A DNA stretch of 60,615 nt from a bacterium. Its GTDB lineage: Bacteria > Patescibacteriota > Saccharimonadia > Saccharimonadales > Saccharimonadaceae. The notes under the pieces are model-generated. The model did no database searches. It saw only the letters and a program-made list of their open reading frames with translations, and was not told where the DNA came from. Below are positions 57,229 through 60,615 of the stretch, piece after piece (within the stretch, counting starts at the first letter, position 1; each line of letters begins with the position of its first letter). The position numbers were made by a program, and so were the translations under genes. The stretch is from NCBI GenBank assembly GCA_030530485.1, contig JAUMUX010000002.1:67484-128098 (forward strand). Reading direction: 5' to 3'.

Positions 57229-59793
57229 ATGAAAATCACGAAAACTTATGAACCAAATAATTATGAACCAGATATTTATGCTTTATGGGAGGCATCTGGC
57301 GCTTTTGAGAGTAGTGGAGTTGGGCCAAAATATTCGATTGTTATGCCACCACCCAATGCGAACGGCAATTTGCATATTGGCCACGGATTGATGGCAGCGG
57401 TTGAAGATATTTTAGTGCGCTACCACAAAATGAAGGGCTACGACGCGGTTTATTTGCCGGGCGCCGACCACGCTGGTTTTGAGACGTGGGTGGTTTATGA
57501 GCGACTTTTGAACGCTGAAGGGAAGAGTCGTTTTGATTATTCTCGTGATGAGCTTTACCAGCAAGTTTGGGATTTTGTGGCTAAGCAGCGGGGTGGAATG
57601 GAGTTGCAACTTCGGGCTCTTGGTGTGGGCGCTGATTGGAAAAATTCCACTTTCACCTTAGACCAAAAAGTGGTTTCGCGCGTGTATAAAACTTTCGAAA
57701 AACTTTGGAACGAGGATTTGATTTATCGAGGTGAGCGAATCGTGAATTATTCGACCAAATATCAAACTTCTTACGCCGATATTGAGGTGGATTATAAAGA
57801 AGAAAAGGGTAAACTTTGGACGATTTCTTACCCTGTGATTGGTGAATTTGGCGAAGCCGAGCAATACATGTTGGTTTCAACCACTCGCCCAGAAACAATG
57901 CTTGGCGACACGGCTTTGGCGGTGAATCCAACTGATGAGCGATACGAAAAATTAATCGGTCGCAAGGTGCGCGTGCCGCTGATAAATCGCGAAATTACAA
58001 TTATTGCAGACGAATACGCTGACCCAAACTACGGCACTGGTGTTGTAAAAATTACACCATTCCACGACCCGAATGATTTCGAAGTAGGTAATCGCCACAA
58101 TTTGCCAAAAATCCAGGTGATTGGTTTTGATGGAAAAATGAATGAAAATGCGGGTGCCTACCAAGGTTTAGAAGTGATGGAAGCGCGCAAAAAAATCATC
58201 GAAGATTTGCGCAAAAACAATGCGCTCTTTGGTGAAGAAAATATCACACACGTGGTTGGCTATGATTATAAATCGGGCGAGCCAATTCAGCCGCTGGTAA
58301 AAGAGCAGTGGTTTATTTCGACCAAACCTTTGGCGGCGAAAGCTCTCGAGGCGCTGCGCAACGACGAAATTAAATTTACGCCAGAAAATAAAAAGAACGT
58401 GTTGATGAATTATCTTGAAAATATCCGCGATTGGAACGTTTCACGCCAAATTCCTTGGGGAATTCCAATTCCGGCTTTCCAGAATGTTGACGACGAGAAC
58501 GACTGGATTTTTAACGAAAATGTGCACGAAAAAGAAATCGAGGTGGATGGCAAGATTTATCGCCGCGACGAAGACACGCTCGACACTTGGTTTTCAAGTG
58601 GTCAATGGCCATTTATCACAACCGATTTTCTCGAAAATGGCGAACTTTCGAAATTCTATCCAAACAGCGTAATGGAAACGGGGCACGACCTGATTTTCCC
58701 TTGGATTTCGCGAATGATTATGTTGGGAATTTACTGCACGGGTCAAGTGCCGTTCCGCGAAGTTTATTTGCACGGTATGGTGCTTGATGAGCACGGCCAA
58801 AAAATGAGCAAATCGAAGGGCAATGTGATTAATCCGATGGACGTCATCGCCGAATTTGGCTCCGACGCTTTCCGCCTCGGGATTATCGCGGCACGTTCGG
58901 CGGGTCAAAATCAAGCCTTTTCGAAAAATAAAGTAGTGGCTGGGCGCAATTTCTGTAATAAATTGTGGAATATTTCGCGCTTTATCTCTGAAAAAGTTGG
59001 CGAAATCAAGAGCGAAAAACTCCCTGAAGCGTATTCACCAGCCGACCATTGGATTGTGCGCGAACTCGACCGCGCTACTGCGGAGCTCGACAACCACATG
59101 ACGAATTACCGCTTTGCCGAGGCTTCGGAAACGGTTTATCATACGATTTGGAGCACGGTTGCCGATTGGTATATTGAAGCTTCAAAAACCCAAGAAAACC
59201 CTGAGCTTCTGGCGTGGGTGCTTGAATCTTGCTTGAAGCTTGCGCATCCTTTTGCGCCATTCGTGACCGAAACAATTTGGCAAACTTTGCCTTGGACGGA
59301 AGGTGTTTTGGCGAACGAAAAATTGGCAAAATCGCTTGAATTTAATGAACTCGAAGCCACCAATTTTGAGCGAATCCAAGATTTGGTGAATGAAATTCGC
59401 TTCATCACGGCGGAATTGCCGGGTAATCAGCGCTATAATTTGCTTTTCGAAAACGATTTGTTAATTCGAAACAACGCCGAAACCATTCGTCACTTGGCTC
59501 GCGTGCCGCAAATTCTCGAAACCGACGCGCCGCAAGGCTTCAGCTTGGCAGTTAGCGGTTTGGGCGCATATCTTGATGTGCCAGCCAAAGTTTTGGCGGA
59601 ATATAAAACCGAGCTCGAAAAAATGCTCACGGCGGTACAAGCGCAAATCGAAAATCTCGAACGTCGCCTTTCGAATGAAAATTACATTTCGAAAGCTCCC
59701 GCAGAATTGGTCAAAGAAACGCGCCAAGATTTGAGTGAAAAGCGCGCACAGCTCGCCAAAATCGAACGCGGAATTGCAAATTTAAATAATTAA
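57229..59793 (+). CDS. valS: Valyl-tRNA synthetase
   Basis: 854 residues. PPPNANGNLHIGHGLMAAVED, an editing (CP1) domain (about 190-380, with TTRPETMLGDTALAV), KMSKSKGNV and a C-terminal coiled-coil arm (about 790-854) are present. It is about 100 residues shorter than the E. coli enzyme. It is followed by the B3/4 gene 13 bp on. Confidence 0.96.
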   Translation: MKITKTYEPNNYEPDIYALWEASGAFESSGVGPKYSIVMPPPNANGNLHIGHGLMAAVEDILVRYHKMKGYDAVYLPGADHAGFETWVVYERLLNAEGKSRFDYSRDELYQQVWDFVAKQRGGMELQLRALGVGADWKNSTFTLDQKVVSRVYKTFEKLWNEDLIYRGERIVNYSTKYQTSYADIEVDYKEEKGKLWTISYPVIGEFGEAEQYMLVSTTRPETMLGDTALAVNPTDERYEKLIGRKVRVPLINREITIIADEYADPNYGTGVVKITPFHDPNDFEVGNRHNLPKIQVIGFDGKMNENAGAYQGLEVMEARKKIIEDLRKNNALFGEENITHVVGYDYKSGEPIQPLVKEQWFISTKPLAAKALEALRNDEIKFTPENKKNVLMNYLENIRDWNVSRQIPWGIPIPAFQNVDDENDWIFNENVHEKEIEVDGKIYRRDEDTLDTWFSSGQWPFITTDFLENGELSKFYPNSVMETGHDLIFPWISRMIMLGIYCTGQVPFREVYLHGMVLDEHGQKMSKSKGNVINPMDVIAEFGSDAFRLGIIAARSAGQNQAFSKNKVVAGRNFCNKLWNISRFISEKVGEIKSEKLPEAYSPADHWIVRELDRATAELDNHMTNYRFAEASETVYHTIWSTVADWYIEASKTQENPELLAWVLESCLKLAHPFAPFVTETIWQTLPWTEGVLANEKLAKSLEFNELEATNFERIQDLVNEIRFITAELPGNQRYNLLFENDLLIRNNAETIRHLARVPQILETDAPQGFSLAVSGLGAYLDVPAKVLAEYKTELEKMLTAVQAQIENLERRLSNENYISKAPAELVKETRQDLSEKRAQLAKIERGIANLNN

Positions 59794-59806
59794 TAGAGGT
59801 AGATTT

Positions 59807-60520
59807 ATGAAAAAAGTTGTAATTGACCAAAATTTCTTTGAAGTTTTTCCAGAAAGCAAGATTTATTTGTTGCATTTGAAGGGTATCAATAATCAGATTA
59901 ACGAAGCCGACGACCCGTTTTTTGCCAAAATGTTGGCTGAAGCGAGCCAGAGCGCGCAGAAGTTTTTCGTCGAAGAAACTTTTAGCGAAAACTCGGTGGT
60001 GAAGGTTTGGCGCGAGGCATTTTCGAAATTTAAAACCAAAAAAGGCGCGCGTTCTTCGATTGAAAACTTGCTTAAACGGGCAGCGCAAGGGCGAACTTTC
60101 AGCCCAATCAACCCTTTGGTAGATATTTATAACAGCGTTTCGCTCGAATTCGCCTTGCCGTGCGGCGGCGAAGATTTGGCCAAGATCGACGGCGATTTGC
60201 ATCTCGGAAAAGCGCAGGGCGGTGAAAGCTTTTTGCCTTTGGGCGAGACTGAAGATTCACCAGCTTTGCCCGAGGAAATCATTTATTACGATAATTCAGG
60301 CGCGATTTGCCGCTGTTTAAACTGGCGCGAAGCTCAACGCACAATGCTAACGCCCGAAACTCAAAATGCGATTTTGGTGATTGAAACTATCAATTCTGAG
60401 CAGCAAGCGCGCGCCGAGCAAGCTATCGAAAAGCTTCGAATGCGCGCAAAAGATTTCTTTGGCGTTGATGGAGAAAAATTCGAACTTTCGAAAGAAAACC
60501 CAAGCGTCGAAATCGCATAA
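59807..60520 (+). CDS. B3/4-domain protein, possible trans-editing factor
   Basis: 237 residues. The central part resembles the B3/B4 editing domain of PheRS beta (INPLVDIYNSVSLEFALPCGGEDL). The rest is not similar to synthetases. B3/4 domains hydrolyse mischarged tRNA. GAGGT site; co-transcribed with valS. The role in proofreading is inference. Confidence 0.8.
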   Translation: MKKVVIDQNFFEVFPESKIYLLHLKGINNQINEADDPFFAKMLAEASQSAQKFFVEETFSENSVVKVWREAFSKFKTKKGARSSIENLLKRAAQGRTFSPINPLVDIYNSVSLEFALPCGGEDLAKIDGDLHLGKAQGGESFLPLGETEDSPALPEEIIYYDNSGAICRCLNWREAQRTMLTPETQNAILVIETINSEQQARAEQAIEKLRMRAKDFFGVDGEKFELSKENPSVEIA

Positions 60521-60524
60521 TTTA

Positions 60525-60553
60525 TTGCACGAAAAGCCAATTTTTGCTAAAAT
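60525..60553 (+). promoter_or_regulatory. tRNA-Ser(GGA) promoter
   Basis: TTGCAC, 17 bp, TAAAAT with extended TGn, 8 bp before the tRNA. Confidence 0.65.
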
Positions 60554-60561
60554 GTAGAGGT

Positions 60562-60615
60562 GGAGAGATGGCCGAGTGGTTTAAGGCGCACGCCTGGAAC
60601 GCGTGTTGGGCGCAA
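60562..60615 (+). tRNA. tRNA-Ser (anticodon GGA), 3' end outside window
   Basis: GGAGAGA acceptor strand; stem CACGC/GCGTG with loop CTGGAAC gives GGA. The T arm and 3' acceptor strand are cut off by the window edge. Confidence 0.92.

Noticed and set aside
1-60615. CRISPR array or insertion sequence
   Set aside because: No regularly spaced short repeats, cas genes, transposase or terminal inverted repeats were found.

Overview
The window reads as a compact, AT-rich chromosome segment of a Patescibacteria/CPR organism, most likely Candidatus Saccharibacteria (TM7). This is inferred from gene content, not from rRNA, which is absent. Supporting features are a type IV secretion-like locus with a PrgI/VirB3-like protein, a separate TraC-like domain protein, VirB4, polytopic VirB6-like proteins and a tandem series of VirB2/TrbC-type pilins; a short Mur ligase; two FemAB-like proteins; and stand-alone housekeeping genes with tiny spacers and many 1-4 bp overlaps. 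TGA is used as a stop, so the code looks standard.

Layout. 1-3.7 kb: tail of a repeat protein, then a leftward Wzm/Wzt-type polysaccharide exporter with a polysaccharide pyruvyl transferase. 3.8-8.4 kb: PRC-barrel protein and a leftward recombination operon (lamin-tail protein, ruvC, recA, recX). 8.5-12.1 kb: leftward aspS, two small envelope proteins, trmB, and rpmH, which is too short for many gene callers. 12.1-16.4 kb: origin-type region with dnaA, dnaN and recF and many DnaA boxes of the form TTTTCCACA on both sides of dnaA. 16.4-30.7 kb: T4SS-like locus, with leftward peptidoglycan-active proteins and ATPase/inner-membrane parts, then six rightward pilin-like genes. 30.7-45.8 kb: hsp20, comF, pnp, tsaD, a MurE-like ligase, a HIT protein, rlmH, a MacB-type ABC pair, a phosphosugar isomerase, a FemAB-like protein and several unknowns. 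45.8-60.6 kb: tRNA genes, polA, a UPF0200-like kinase, argS, rpsO, a seventh pilin, truB, a DHH-like protein, rpsT, a second FemAB-like protein, valS and a B3/4-domain protein.

Two genome-scale signals stand out. First, the palindrome TTCGAA (often TTTCGAAA) is greatly over-represented and falls in all three codon phases, so the pressure seems to act on DNA rather than protein. It is nearly absent from the pilin cluster and from four small ORFan units. Second, promoters are very regular (TTGNNN, 17 bp, TANNNT), and for about fourteen genes the -10 box ends 6-7 bp before the ATG. Those mRNAs should start on the start codon (leaderless), while other genes, including recA, pnp, rpsT, the pilins and the ORFans, carry clear Shine-Dalgarno sites.

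The T4SS-like locus is the most interesting system. It has pilins, two ATPase-related parts and channel-like membrane proteins plus three cell-wall-acting domains in two proteins, but within the window no relaxase, coupling protein or VirB8/9/10-like gene. This fits a surface or host-contact apparatus more than conjugation, although that remains inference. Five tRNA genes occur, four of them serine tRNAs with different anticodons (TGA, CGA, GCT, GGA); the last is cut by the window end.
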